DNA of 64,000 nt from Limnovirga soli (GTDB lineage Bacteria; Bacteroidota; Bacteroidia; Chitinophagales; Chitinophagaceae). Position numbers and translations under genes: made by a program. Location: assembly GCF_013106755.1 (NCBI RefSeq), contig NZ_WHPF01000004.1:310001-374000 (forward strand), in the 5' to 3' direction. The notes beneath the pieces were generated by a model. That model did not search any database and was not told the origin of the DNA. It saw only the letters and a list, made by a program, of their open reading frames with translations. Positions 7,727-16,734 of this stretch are shown here, one piece after another (position 1 is the first letter of the stretch; every line of letters starts with the position of its first letter).

Positions 7727-9040
7727 TTATTGCTTTTTTAAAACGCTGCTATACACTTCTATTGCCCGCTTACGTGCAAGTTCGTGGTTTACAATTGGCT
7801 TCGGGTAATTAAACGAGTTTAATTCGGGTACCCATTTGTTGATATAGATTAGTTGTTTGTCAAATTTCTCCGTTTGCAAGGTTGGGTTAAATACCCTGAA
7901 ATAGGGTGCTGCATCGCAACCGCTGCCTGCAGCCCACTGCCAACCGCCATTGTTGGCAGCAAAATCAAAATCGAGTAATTTTTTGGCAAAATAGGCTTCG
8001 CCCCACCGCCAGTCTATTAGCAAATGCTTGGTTAAAAAAGAGGCGGTTATCATCCGAACCCTGTTGTGCATAAATCCGGTAGTGTTTAATTCCCTCATGC
8101 CTGCATCTACAATGGGGTAGCCGGTTTTTCCTTCGCACCAGTGTTGAAATAACACTTCCTCATTTCTCCATGGAATTAAATCGTATTCTGCCCTAAAAGC
8201 CTTGCCATGCGCTATATGAGGAAAATGCCAAAGAATCATATGGTAAAAATCACGCCATATCAGTTCGTTTAAAAAAGTTTCACTTAAAATAATACTTTCT
8301 CTTGCCAATGCCCTGATGCTGATAGTGCCAAAACGTAAGTGTATACCCAGTTTAGAAGTGCCGTTTTTAAGTGCAGGAAAATCTCTTTGTAAAGCGTATT
8401 GTTTAATAATAGTTGTATCGGTTTCTTTTGTTGGGAAAGGGATATTTGTTTTGCTAAATCCTATCTGCTCCAATGAGGGAATCGCTTTTGGCGTTTGCTT
8501 AAAAAAAGCATGCAAAAGTGTTTCACTTTTAAAATGGTAAAAAGTGTTTTCTTTCAGACATGCTTTCCATTTTTTACTGTAAGGCGTAAATACAGTATAG
8601 GGTTTCCCATCATCTTTTAATACCTCGTTTTTTTCAAAAATAACCTGGTCTTTATAGGTATACATAGTAGCACCCTTCTTTTCCAGTAATGCACCAACCG
8701 CTGCATCGCGGTTTTGTGCATAGGGTTCATAGTCATGATTGGTAAAAAGGTGTTTGATAATGTATTTTTCCAGCAGGTTTTCAATAACTGCAATTGGTTT
8801 TCCGTAATAAACTTCCAGACTGGCACCTGCAGCTATTAGTTGTTGTTGCAGGTTTTGCACACTTGCATGTATAAAATTTACCCTGGCATCCGTTTTGTCA
8901 TCCAGATCATCAAGGATATTGGTATCAAAAATAAAAATGGGTACTACTGGTATTCCGCTATTGAGGGCATGAAATAAGGCGGTATTGTCAGTTAACCGTA
9001 AATCTCTTCTAAACCAAAAAATATTTACTTCTGCCTTCAT
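7727..9040 (-). CDS. phrB: Deoxyribodipyrimidine photolyase (class I, CPD type)
   Basis: A 437-residue FAD flavoprotein that repairs UV pyrimidine dimers with blue light. The N-terminal Rossmann domain starts FWFRRDLRLTDNTALFHAL. The FAD-binding domain shows HNRVRMITASFLTKHLLIDW and WAAGSGCDAAPYFRVFNP, with NNGGWQW nearby, as in CPD photolyases. Length is a little shorter than E. coli PhrB (about 470). The gene after it on the minus strand is unrelated. A cryptochrome function cannot be excluded by sequence alone, but CPD-type residues favour repair. Confidence 0.95.
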   Translation of the reverse strand: MKAEVNIFWFRRDLRLTDNTALFHALNSGIPVVPIFIFDTNILDDLDDKTDARVNFIHASVQNLQQQLIAAGASLEVYYGKPIAVIENLLEKYIIKHLFTNHDYEPYAQNRDAAVGALLEKKGATMYTYKDQVIFEKNEVLKDDGKPYTVFTPYSKKWKACLKENTFYHFKSETLLHAFFKQTPKAIPSLEQIGFSKTNIPFPTKETDTTIIKQYALQRDFPALKNGTSKLGIHLRFGTISIRALARESIILSETFLNELIWRDFYHMILWHFPHIAHGKAFRAEYDLIPWRNEEVLFQHWCEGKTGYPIVDAGMRELNTTGFMHNRVRMITASFLTKHLLIDWRWGEAYFAKKLLDFDFAANNGGWQWAAGSGCDAAPYFRVFNPTLQTEKFDKQLIYINKWVPELNSFNYPKPIVNHELARKRAIEVYSSVLKKQ

Positions 9041-9106
9041 GTTTTATATTGTTTTCTTCTAATCCCGGAATAAATTTATTTGAACAAACCAACCCAAAAT
9101 GTATTA

Positions 9107-9958
9107 TTACAAAAACAAAGGGGCGATAAATTTTTTATGCAACATGGACGATACATTATTGCTGTATTGGCTGTTGCCCAATTGCTTTACCCATTTAATG
9201 CCATAAATGGCATTGGTAAAAAATAATTCAGCAGCCTGTTTTAGTTCTTCTGCTGTTATGGGACTTTCCTCCACCGGCATATTTTCTTTTCGTAAGCATT
9301 GCAATAAATAGCGGCGCATATTACCGCTTACCGGTCCTTCGGTTAAAGGTGGGGTTTTAATAACGCCGTTTTGTACAATAAATATATTGGCGATGGTGCT
9401 GTCTGCAATTCGGTTATTGGCGTTTAATAAGATGGCATCGTTCAGGTGTTCCTTTTTTGCCCATAAGGCAGCCATGGCATAGCTGAGATAATTATTGCTT
9501 TTTATAGAGGAAAACTGATCGGCTGCTTTACGGGCATCTGGGTAAATATCTGTAATTAGGCCGTTTTCGTTTAGGTTATTATTGGCAGGGTTTAAGGCCC
9601 AAGTTTGAATAATATAATTGGGGAAATGGTTTTCGGGATCGTATAAACCGCCATTGCCCCTAAAAATGGTTAAACGAATTCTACCCAATTTATCATGATA
9701 GTTTTGTTTTGCCAATGCTAGTATTTGTTCCTTGACGTAGTCAGGGGTAAAATAACTGGGTTTTTGGAAATACAGCCGGTCCATAGAGCTGAATAATCTT
9801 TCCATATGTAAATCTTCCAGCAATATTTTTCCTTTCACCATTTTGATGGTTTCAAAAAAACCGTCTCCATACCTGAAAGAACGGTTGTCTGGTGAAATTA
9901 AAAGTTTATCAGCCTTGTATGTTTTACCATTATACTGCAGGAATGTTGCTGTTGCCAT
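9107..9958 (-). CDS. Class IV PLP-dependent aminotransferase / aminodeoxychorismate lyase family
   Basis: A 283-residue fold-type IV PLP enzyme. FRYGDGFFETIK near residue 28 is the N-terminal signature. The PLP lysine is probably in SSIKSNNYLSYAMA near residue 155, followed by NRIADSTIANIFIV and a C-terminal GPVSGNMRR. Members are PabC (4-amino-4-deoxychorismate lyase for folate), branched-chain aminotransferase or D-amino-acid transaminase. Length and FETIK resemble PabC-like members, but the substrate is not settled. The photolyase is 66 bases downstream on the same strand. Confidence 0.85.
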   Translation of the reverse strand: MATATFLQYNGKTYKADKLLISPDNRSFRYGDGFFETIKMVKGKILLEDLHMERLFSSMDRLYFQKPSYFTPDYVKEQILALAKQNYHDKLGRIRLTIFRGNGGLYDPENHFPNYIIQTWALNPANNNLNENGLITDIYPDARKAADQFSSIKSNNYLSYAMAALWAKKEHLNDAILLNANNRIADSTIANIFIVQNGVIKTPPLTEGPVSGNMRRYLLQCLRKENMPVEESPITAEELKQAAELFFTNAIYGIKWVKQLGNSQYSNNVSSMLHKKFIAPLFL

Positions 9959-10113
9959 AAATACAAATGTAATTGCTGTGGGTAATTTTTTACCCTTTAT
10001 TGCCTTTTTGCTTTGGTAGTTTAACAGCGCTACCTGGTATTTGTTGTGAGGCGGGTGAAGGAATTATGTAACCTAACGGATGCAGGCAAAGCTGCTTTGC
10101 TTAACTTGCAGGT

Positions 10114-11214
10114 ATGAAGATCAGCGATATTATTTACACACTGGAATCTTTTGCACCACCTGCTTACCAGGAATCATATGATAATGCAGGACTGATTACC
10201 GGTAATAGTAGTTGGGATTGCACAGGCATTATTTGTGCTTTGGATGCTACCGAAGCTGTTGTGGAAGAGGCCGTGAAAAAGGGATGCAATTTAATAGTGG
10301 CGCATCACCCTATTGTTTTTGGTGGGTTAAAAAAAATCACCGGGAAAAATTATGTTGAACAAACCATTATTGCGGCCATCAAACAGGATATTGCCATTTA
10401 TGCAATACATACCAATCTGGATAATGTGATGGCTGGCGTTAATAGCCGCATAGCGGATAAGCTGGGTTTAGAAAACCGCACCATATTGCAGCCCAAGCCT
10501 GCCCAGCTGGTTAAACTGTGCACATTTGTGCCCGACGAGCAAGCCGATGCAGTAAGAAATGCATTGTTTGCAGCCGGTGCCGGCCATATTGGTAATTACA
10601 GTGAAGCCAGTTTTAATACCGATGGCATTGGTACCTACAAAGCAAACGAAAGGGCTAACCCTTACGCAGGTAAAGCGGGTAAACGGCACGAAGAACCGGA
10701 AGTAAAAATTGAAGTACTGCTACCTGCCTATTTGCAAAACAGTTTGGTAAAGGCCTTACTTGCTGCGCATCCCTATGAAGAAGTGGCGTACGATTTGGTT
10801 CCTCTGGCAAATGCAAATAAAGAGGTGGGTAGCGGTCTGGTTGGCCAATTGCCGCAGCCTTTAACCGAAGTTGAATTGTTGCATAAATTAAAAGCTAGTT
10901 TTGGTTTATCGGTGGTTAGGCATACACCATTATTGCAAAAACCGGTTAGCACAATAGCTTTATGCGGGGGTGCCGGTAGTTTTTTAACAAAAGCGGCCAT
11001 TGCTGCCGGGGCACAGGTGTTTATAACGGCAGATGTGAAATATCATGAGTTTTTTGATGCCAATAACCAGCTGGTAATTGCCGATATTGGCCATTGGGAA
11101 AGCGAACAATTTACCATTGACTTGTTATTTGATATTTTAATAGCTAAATTCCCTACCTTTGCCGTCCAAAAAACTGAGGTTAGAACCAACCCGGTGTATT
11201 ATTTTTGCCAATGA
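10114..11214 (+). CDS. Nif3-like dinuclear metal centre protein (YqfO type)
   Basis: A 366-residue NIF3-family protein with metal-binding motifs at both ends: AHHPIVFGGLKK and HTNLDNVMAGVN in the N-terminal half, ITADVKYHEFFDA and ADIGHWESEQ in the C-terminal half. The middle (about 130-235) is the extra PII/CutA-like insertion seen in long YqfO-type members. These form hexameric toroids; the biochemical role is unresolved and old labels of GTP cyclohydrolase type 2 are not proven. Start ATG at 10114. The zinc-ribbon gene follows 115 bases later, and the pair is often adjacent in Bacteroidota. Confidence 0.93.
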   Translation: MKISDIIYTLESFAPPAYQESYDNAGLITGNSSWDCTGIICALDATEAVVEEAVKKGCNLIVAHHPIVFGGLKKITGKNYVEQTIIAAIKQDIAIYAIHTNLDNVMAGVNSRIADKLGLENRTILQPKPAQLVKLCTFVPDEQADAVRNALFAAGAGHIGNYSEASFNTDGIGTYKANERANPYAGKAGKRHEEPEVKIEVLLPAYLQNSLVKALLAAHPYEEVAYDLVPLANANKEVGSGLVGQLPQPLTEVELLHKLKASFGLSVVRHTPLLQKPVSTIALCGGAGSFLTKAAIAAGAQVFITADVKYHEFFDANNQLVIADIGHWESEQFTIDLLFDILIAKFPTFAVQKTEVRTNPVYYFCQ

Positions 11215-11236
11215 TTTGCCGAGCAGCGTACAAAAC

Positions 11237-11261
11237 GTTCAAGAGTGCGACGCAAGTAAAG
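11237..11261 (+). repeat. Dispersed extragenic repeat, copy 6 (core A, +)
   Basis: gttcaagagtgcgacgcaag plus TAAAG, with GCCGGG about 20 bases on; only 23 bases after the nif3-like stop codon. Confidence 0.9.
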
Positions 11262-11329
11262 GGGAAACATAAATAAACAGCCGGGAAAATATAACTTCAT
11301 CATTCAAAAGATAAATTACAAACTAGAAT

Positions 11330-12085
11330 ATGGCAGCAGTTAAAGATTATTCTGTAGAAGAAAAGCTTTCTTCTCTGGTAAAATTGCAGAAAGTTGATGC
11401 TAAACTGGATGAAATTAAAATTCTGAAAGGTGAGCTTCCTATTGAAGTTAGCGATCTTGAGGATGAAATACAGGGTTTAACCCACCGTAAAAACCGCTTT
11501 GAGGAAGAGATTAATGGTATTGCTGAATTTATTGAGCAAAAGAAAAAAGCCATTGTTGATGCCGATGCATTGGTGAAAAAATACGAAAAACAAAGCGAAG
11601 CTGTTAAAAACAGCCGTGAGTTTGAAGCTATTAACAAAGAAATAGAAATGCAACAGCTGGAAGGTAAACTGGCTGAAAAACATATTCGCGATGCCAATGA
11701 AGAACTGGCAGATAAAGTGCGTTTGCTGGAAACAGTAAAAAAGCAACTTACTACCAAAGAAGCTACATTAGGCCATAAAAAAGGTGAACTGGATAAAATT
11801 ATCGCCGAAACCGAAAAAGAAGAAAGCCATTATAACGAACTTTCTTTAGCAGCCCGTAAGGGTATGGAAGATCGCCTGTTATATTCTTACGACCGTATTC
11901 GCAAAAGCTACCGCAATGGTTTAGCAGTGGTACCGGTTGAAAGAGATGCCTGTGGTGGTTGCTATAATTCTATCCCTCCTCAACGCCAAAGCGAAATTCG
12001 CCAGCGCAAAAAAGTAATGATTTGCGAAAACTGCGGTCGTATACTTGTTGATGATGAACTGAATAACAATACCGAAGTAAAATAA
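11330..12085 (+). CDS. Coiled-coil protein with C-terminal C4 zinc ribbon (CdsZ/DUF164 family)
   Basis: A 251-residue protein. Residues about 15-190 are charged heptad-rich sequence typical of a long antiparallel coiled coil. The C-terminal zinc ribbon has CGGCYNSIPP and, later, CENCGR, giving four zinc cysteines. Members are thought to act with translation or nucleic acids, but no specific reaction is established. Directly downstream of the Nif3-like gene and probably co-regulated with it, although repeat copy 6 separates them. A strong terminator follows. Confidence 0.88.
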   Translation: MAAVKDYSVEEKLSSLVKLQKVDAKLDEIKILKGELPIEVSDLEDEIQGLTHRKNRFEEEINGIAEFIEQKKKAIVDADALVKKYEKQSEAVKNSREFEAINKEIEMQQLEGKLAEKHIRDANEELADKVRLLETVKKQLTTKEATLGHKKGELDKIIAETEKEESHYNELSLAARKGMEDRLLYSYDRIRKSYRNGLAVVPVERDACGGCYNSIPPQRQSEIRQRKKVMICENCGRILVDDELNNNTEVK

Positions 12086-12113
12086 TGTTAAAGCAGTATA
12101 AAGAATCTAAAAA

Positions 12114-12139
12114 GGGTGCTGGTGTCAGCATCCTTTTTT
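12114..12139 (+). terminator. Intrinsic terminator after the zinc-ribbon gene
   Basis: Stem GGGTGCTG (12114-12121) / CAGCATCC (12126-12133), four-base loop GTGT, then six T; one G-T pair. Confidence 0.88.
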
Positions 12140-12208
12140 ATTTTCGGGCTTTCAAGTAATGCAGTTGTAAAATAGTATGAGCCAAACTTTTAAATCAATA
12201 ACCGGCAG

Positions 12209-12230
12209 CCGTTGCGTCGCACTCTTGTGC
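12209..12230 (-). repeat. Dispersed extragenic repeat, copy 7 (core A, -)
   Basis: CCGTTGCGTCGCACTCTTGTGC. It falls within an open stretch that continues 5' of the TPR gene, so it shows that this stretch is 5' DNA and not protein. Confidence 0.88.
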
Positions 12231-12242
12231 GGCTATAGCACT

Positions 12243-13742
12243 ATGCAACAGGGCTTGAGTAAAGGGTTTTTACTATTGCTTACCATATTTTTTTTGCAAA
12301 CAGCCCATGCCGAAAAAGTATACGATTTTAGCGCCACCTGCCAGCAGGCCTATCAACAAATTACAGCACTAAAACTACATGCAGGTGCGCAACTGGTAAA
12401 CCAGGCAAGAAAAGAAAACCCGGATAACCTTATTCCCGAAATTTTAGATAGTTATATAGATTTTTATATACTATTCTTTAACGAAGACCCTTCTGATTAT
12501 TCAGCACGTATGCCTCATTTTGCTGAGCGTTTAGATAAGCTGGAAGATGGGCCAGTCAGCTCCCCGTTTTATAACTATTGCCGCACCGTGGTATATATGC
12601 AAAAAGCCTGTGTAGAAATAAAATTTGGCAGGCAATGGGCAGCTGGCTGGGATTTTAGAAAAGCCTTTACCATTATTCGGGATAATAAAAAAGCATTCCC
12701 CGGTTTTTTACCCAATAACATGATTTATGGCCCCATGCTGGTAGCCGCAGGCACCATACCCGATGGATATAAATGGCTTACCAGTTTATTTGGTGTAAAA
12801 GGATCCATAAAGGATGGTGTTGCCTTAATGCAGCAATTTGTAAATAGCAATGATACTATGGCAAAGCTGTTTTTTAATGAAGCCAGCTTTTATTACTGCT
12901 ATATCATGTTCTATATTCAAAACAAGCCCCAGGAGGTGATGCAATATATTCAGCAGCGTAAACTGGATGTGGTTAATAACCATTTGCTGGCATATATGGC
13001 CACTAACCTGGCCATTAATAATAAATCTACCGAGCAGGCAAGAAGTATTATGTTACATAGGAATATGTCGGCCGAGTATATGGCTACACCGGTATGGGAT
13101 ATGGAAATGGGCTATACCACGTTGCACCACCTGGAAACCCAGAAAGCCATTAGCGCTTACGAAACTTTTTTGGCCAGTTTTAAGGGCAAATTTTATGTAA
13201 AAGATGTATGCGAAAAACTAAGCTGGTGTTATTATATACAAGGCAATATAAAGGCAGCTAATGCCACCAGGGTAAAAATATTGAAAGAGGGTAACCAAAT
13301 TACCGATGCGGATAAGCAGGCATACAAAAATGCCCAATCAGGCCAATGGCCCGATTTGTTATTGCTAAAAGCAAGGATATTAAATGATGGCGGTTATAAT
13401 GCCGAGGCACTGGCTTTACTGGCCGGTAAAACTGCTACAGATTTTAATACACCGGAGGAGCAACTGGAATTCTCGTACCGGGTGGGGCGTATTTACGATG
13501 ATTTGGGTAAGGACGATGATGCTTTAAAAGCATATGCTTATGCCATTAAAATTGGGGAAACCAGCACTGCTTATTATGCGGCCCGTGCAGCTTTGCAAAT
13601 GGGTATTATTTATGAAAAGCAGGGCAATAAGAATTTGGCCATCAGCTATTTTCAAAAATGCATTGCGATGAAAAACCACGATTACAAAGACTCTCTCGAT
13701 CAAAAAGCCAAGGCAGGTATTGCCCGCAATAATGGTGGCTAA
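12243..13742 (+). CDS. Secreted TPR-like protein of unknown function
   Basis: A 499-residue protein beginning MQQGLSKGFLLLLTIFFLQT, a clear signal peptide cleaved after AHA. The frame is open back to an ATG at 12177, but that extension would encode repeat copy 7 and bury the signal peptide, so 12243 is preferred. The body is alpha-helical. The C-terminus (about 410-499) has recognisable TPR units such as GRIYDDLGKDDDALKAYAYA and GIIYEKQGNKNLAISYFQK. Probably a periplasmic or surface scaffold protein; no enzyme motif seen. It ends nine bases from the convergent DinB-like gene. Confidence 0.75.
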   Translation: MQQGLSKGFLLLLTIFFLQTAHAEKVYDFSATCQQAYQQITALKLHAGAQLVNQARKENPDNLIPEILDSYIDFYILFFNEDPSDYSARMPHFAERLDKLEDGPVSSPFYNYCRTVVYMQKACVEIKFGRQWAAGWDFRKAFTIIRDNKKAFPGFLPNNMIYGPMLVAAGTIPDGYKWLTSLFGVKGSIKDGVALMQQFVNSNDTMAKLFFNEASFYYCYIMFYIQNKPQEVMQYIQQRKLDVVNNHLLAYMATNLAINNKSTEQARSIMLHRNMSAEYMATPVWDMEMGYTTLHHLETQKAISAYETFLASFKGKFYVKDVCEKLSWCYYIQGNIKAANATRVKILKEGNQITDADKQAYKNAQSGQWPDLLLLKARILNDGGYNAEALALLAGKTATDFNTPEEQLEFSYRVGRIYDDLGKDDDALKAYAYAIKIGETSTAYYAARAALQMGIIYEKQGNKNLAISYFQKCIAMKNHDYKDSLDQKAKAGIARNNGG

Positions 13743-13751
13743 TCGTTTTTA

Positions 13752-14201
13752 TTACTCTTTTAATTTTTGTGTTGAAACGGCTGCGGCTGAATAATCTTCC
13801 TTGGGTACTTTATGGCCGTACAAACCATTTAGCATAGCTAACTGACCAATATGTGTAATGATATCAGATAAAGGCCCCTGTAACAAGCGCTTGCTGCTAA
13901 TGGTATCTATTTCTGTGGTGGCCAGTGTTTGCTCCAGTATTTGCAAGGCGGTTAACAATCTATCAGTTTCTCCCTCCAGATCCAACTGGACTGGGGATGG
14001 TGTATTGAAATGTTTATGTGTGACAAAACTGTTGGTTTTATTTAGCAAATCGCACATATGATTGATGATCTCATTCGGCGTTCTGGTTGCTTCTGTAAGC
14101 CGGTAATCTCCAAAACCAGGCAATGAATATCTAATGGCTTTTTGAAAGCGATAAGCTATAGTTGCCACTGTATGTTGTAATAAAACATTCATCGGATACA
14201 A
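13752..14201 (-). CDS. DinB-like fold protein
   Basis: A 149-residue protein that looks like a DinB/YfiT four-helix metal-binding protein. A His occurs in EIINHMCDLL near residue 49 and another in DIITHIGQLAMLNGLYG near residue 117, matching the spacing and the C-terminal HxxQ-type signature of the fold. Members include bacillithiol or mycothiol-dependent transferases and damage-inducible proteins of unknown role. Convergent with the TPR gene. An ATG three codons in (14192) is an equally good start. Confidence 0.6.
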   Translation of the reverse strand: MYPMNVLLQHTVATIAYRFQKAIRYSLPGFGDYRLTEATRTPNEIINHMCDLLNKTNSFVTHKHFNTPSPVQLDLEGETDRLLTALQILEQTLATTEIDTISSKRLLQGPLSDIITHIGQLAMLNGLYGHKVPKEDYSAAAVSTQKLKE

Positions 14202-14251
14202 TTTATTATTGTAACAATACCGGCTGTTGGCAGCTGATAGTAGCGTTGCCC

Positions 14252-14270
14252 TACAAGAGTGCGACGCAAG
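14252..14270 (+). repeat. Dispersed extragenic repeat, copy 8 (core A, +)
   Basis: CTACAAGAGTGCGACGCAAG followed by GATGTTGCC instead of TAAAGC; GCCTGGCC about 25 bases on. Inverted relative to copy 7 across two genes. Confidence 0.85.
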
Positions 14271-14321
14271 GATGTTGCCAATTATTGAATTGCCTGGCCC
14301 ACAATACTAATACTTTCTACT

Positions 14322-16406
14322 TTAATTCTTTTTAAAAATACTAATGGCACAACCACCGCCTTTTGCAAGTTTTACCTGCAATACAGTGCTATTGGTAACC
14401 ATTATTTTTTCGATGGTATATGCTTCGGGATTGGTTTGCCAGTCTGCATTATCGGCATCCCGGTAAATAGTAGCTTCGTAACTGCCACCGGCATTTAAGA
14501 AACTAAGCGGCAATTGAAGCTGGCGGCTATTTTCATCGGTAATGGCACCAATAAACCAGTTGTTTTTATTTTTTGCTTTGCGGGCAATGGTAATATAATC
14601 TCCGGGTTCGGCTTCCAGTACTTTGGTATCGTCCCAATCAACCGGCACATCTACAATAAACTGAAAGGCATCCAGGTATTTGTTGTAATTCTCGGGTAAA
14701 TCGGCGGCCATTTGTAAGGGGCTATACATGGTAACATAAAGTGCCATTTGTTTGCACAGTGTAGAACGTACCCGTTGCTTTCTGCTGCTATCGAACTGGT
14801 TAAGCTGCATATGAAATAGGCCTGGAGTGAAATCCATTGGTCCGCCCATTAAACGGGTAAAAGGCAGTATGGTGGTATGTTCGGGAGTCATGCCAATAGT
14901 TGGGGCATTATTAAACTCGCTGCCCCTTGCAGCTTCATTGGCCATCCAGTTGGGGTAGGTTCTTTGCAAACCGGTAGGGTGTACAGATTCGTGCGCATCC
15001 AGCATAATGCCATAGGTGGCAGTTTTAGCGGCAACACGCACAAAGTGGTTTACCATCCATTGCCCATCGTGGTGTTCGCCACGTGGTATAATTTTACCTA
15101 CATAACCGGTTTTTACGGTATTCATATTATGCAGCACCATATAGCGATAGGCGGTATCCATCCAGCGTTCGTAGTTGGTAACCGCACCGGAGGTTTCGTG
15201 GTGCATGATTATTTTTACGCCCTTTTGTTTTGCATAGGCGGTAAGAGCGTCAATATCATAATCGGGGTAGGGGGTAACGAAATCAAACACGTCTTCTTTC
15301 CAGTTACCAAACCAGTCTTCCCAACCAACATCCCAGCCTTCAACCAGCACCCCATCAAAACCATATTTGGCTGCAAAATCAATATAATGCATCACGTTTT
15401 GGGTATTGGCGCCATGTTTACCGCCATCTTTTTGCCAGGTGGCTTTGCCCACATGCATCTCCCACCACATGCCCACAAATTTTTGTGGTTTAATCCAACT
15501 GGAGTCGGGTACCACCGATGGCTCATTTAAATTAAGTATTAGTTTGGAGGCGAGTATATCGGTGGCTTTATCGCTAACTACAATCGTTCTCCATGGGGTA
15601 ATGGCAGGTGTTTGTAAATAGGCTTTATTGCCTACTGCATCTGGTACCAGTTGAGATTGAAAACTAAGGTTGCTTTTATTTAACACCAGGTTCATGGCAG
15701 GGTAATTTACCAATGCCGCTTCATGCAGATTAATATAAATGCCTTTTGCGGTTTTCATCATCAGTGGTGTTTGTACTGCATTGGCACCAATTAGGCTTGT
15801 AACGGCAATGTCTTTTTCTTTGGCAGCGGCGGCAAGTGCATTTACCTCACTTAATTTGGTGGTGTTATAGGCATATTCGTTAGAGTCGTAATCCCCGGGT
15901 ATCCAAAATGCTTTATGGTCTCCCGCCATTGCAAATTGCGTTAGTTCGTCGGCCACAACAAAATAGTTAAGCCCCTCTTGTTTTGGAAATTCGTATCTAA
16001 AACCCAGCCCATCGTTAAATAGCCTGAATACAATGTTTACCGCAATCTTGCTGCCGGCTTTATCAGTAAGCGATACAACCAACTGTTTGTAATGATTATT
16101 AATATGACTTACCTCTCCCCATACCGGTTGCCAGGTTTCGTTAAATGTAGATGAATCTACCCCCGATATACTAAAGCGACTTAAGGTAACAGCTGGTTTG
16201 CTTAACACAAAACCCAGCCCCGATGGTTGTATAACCGCGGCGCCTTTATAGCTAAGACTATACGTGGTTTTACCTGTAGCTAGCTGACTAATATTAAGCT
16301 GTAAAGCATTATCCGGAGAATGAATGCTGATAACTTTTTGAGCCTGGGAAGAACCAGTTATAACAAAGCTCATCAGTACCCATAAAACAGCGGATTTACA
16401 TTTCAT
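14322..16406 (-). CDS. Glycoside hydrolase family 97 (SusB-like alpha-glucosidase)
   Basis: A 694-residue secreted enzyme with signal peptide (MKCKSAVLWVLMSFVITGSS) from the ATG at 16406; the longer open frame to 16457 adds an unlikely N-terminus. The N-terminal beta-sandwich (about 30-280) precedes a TIM barrel with GFDGVLVEGWDVGWEDWFG, DYDIDALTAYA and KIIMHHETSGAVTNYERW, then a C-terminal beta domain. GH97 splits into inverting enzymes (alpha-glucosidase, with Glu bases) and retaining alpha-galactosidases. The HHET Glu fits the inverting type, but the assignment is inferred. No SusC/SusD pair is present nearby, so this is not in a classical utilisation locus. Confidence 0.92.
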   Translation of the reverse strand: MKCKSAVLWVLMSFVITGSSQAQKVISIHSPDNALQLNISQLATGKTTYSLSYKGAAVIQPSGLGFVLSKPAVTLSRFSISGVDSSTFNETWQPVWGEVSHINNHYKQLVVSLTDKAGSKIAVNIVFRLFNDGLGFRYEFPKQEGLNYFVVADELTQFAMAGDHKAFWIPGDYDSNEYAYNTTKLSEVNALAAAAKEKDIAVTSLIGANAVQTPLMMKTAKGIYINLHEAALVNYPAMNLVLNKSNLSFQSQLVPDAVGNKAYLQTPAITPWRTIVVSDKATDILASKLILNLNEPSVVPDSSWIKPQKFVGMWWEMHVGKATWQKDGGKHGANTQNVMHYIDFAAKYGFDGVLVEGWDVGWEDWFGNWKEDVFDFVTPYPDYDIDALTAYAKQKGVKIIMHHETSGAVTNYERWMDTAYRYMVLHNMNTVKTGYVGKIIPRGEHHDGQWMVNHFVRVAAKTATYGIMLDAHESVHPTGLQRTYPNWMANEAARGSEFNNAPTIGMTPEHTTILPFTRLMGGPMDFTPGLFHMQLNQFDSSRKQRVRSTLCKQMALYVTMYSPLQMAADLPENYNKYLDAFQFIVDVPVDWDDTKVLEAEPGDYITIARKAKNKNNWFIGAITDENSRQLQLPLSFLNAGGSYEATIYRDADNADWQTNPEAYTIEKIMVTNSTVLQVKLAKGGGCAISIFKKN

Positions 16407-16618
16407 ATACAGTTGTTGAAAATGGCAATAATTGGGATGTAAACAAAAGCATTGCAAACAGCAAAATGCTTTACTGTATAAAGTTATGGTAGAATATATT
16501 TCTGCGAAAAGACAATAAAAATCTGCAACGTTTGCAGTGGGTAAGTTTTTATTTTAAAGGCATTAACTAATAAGTCTGGGTTTTTTATTAGCCAGTCTGT
16601 AGATTATATAGCAACACC

Positions 16619-16639
16619 GCTTGCGTCGCACGCTTGTAC
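16619..16639 (-). repeat. Dispersed extragenic repeat, copy 9 (core A, -)
   Basis: CGCTTGCGTCGCACGCTTGTA. It lies about 40 bases beyond the T-tract of the minus-strand terminator at 16681-16715, with GCCAGTCTG 30 bases to the left. Confidence 0.88.
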
Positions 16640-16680
16640 TGTAACAAATAGCCAAACTTTCTATTACATTGGTAAACACA

Positions 16681-16715
16681 AAAAAAAGAGACTGTCTTTT
16701 CAGATCAGTCTCTTT
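16681..16715 (-). terminator. Intrinsic terminator of the PPC-repeat gene
   Basis: On the minus strand: stem AAAGAGACTG / CAGTCTCTTT (16706-16715 with 16685-16694), eleven-base loop, then a T-tract corresponding to the A run at 16681-16687. Confidence 0.88.
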
Positions 16716-16734
16716 GGCTTTACACAAGTTTCTG

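Noticed and set aside
10087-10099. CAAAGCTGCTTTG dyad before the Nif3-like gene
   Set aside because: Six-base arms only, with no T-tract; too short to support a terminator or operator.
14877-15530. Long open frame on the plus strand inside the GH97 gene
   Set aside because: It overlaps a well-supported enzyme antisense, and its translation has no family motifs.
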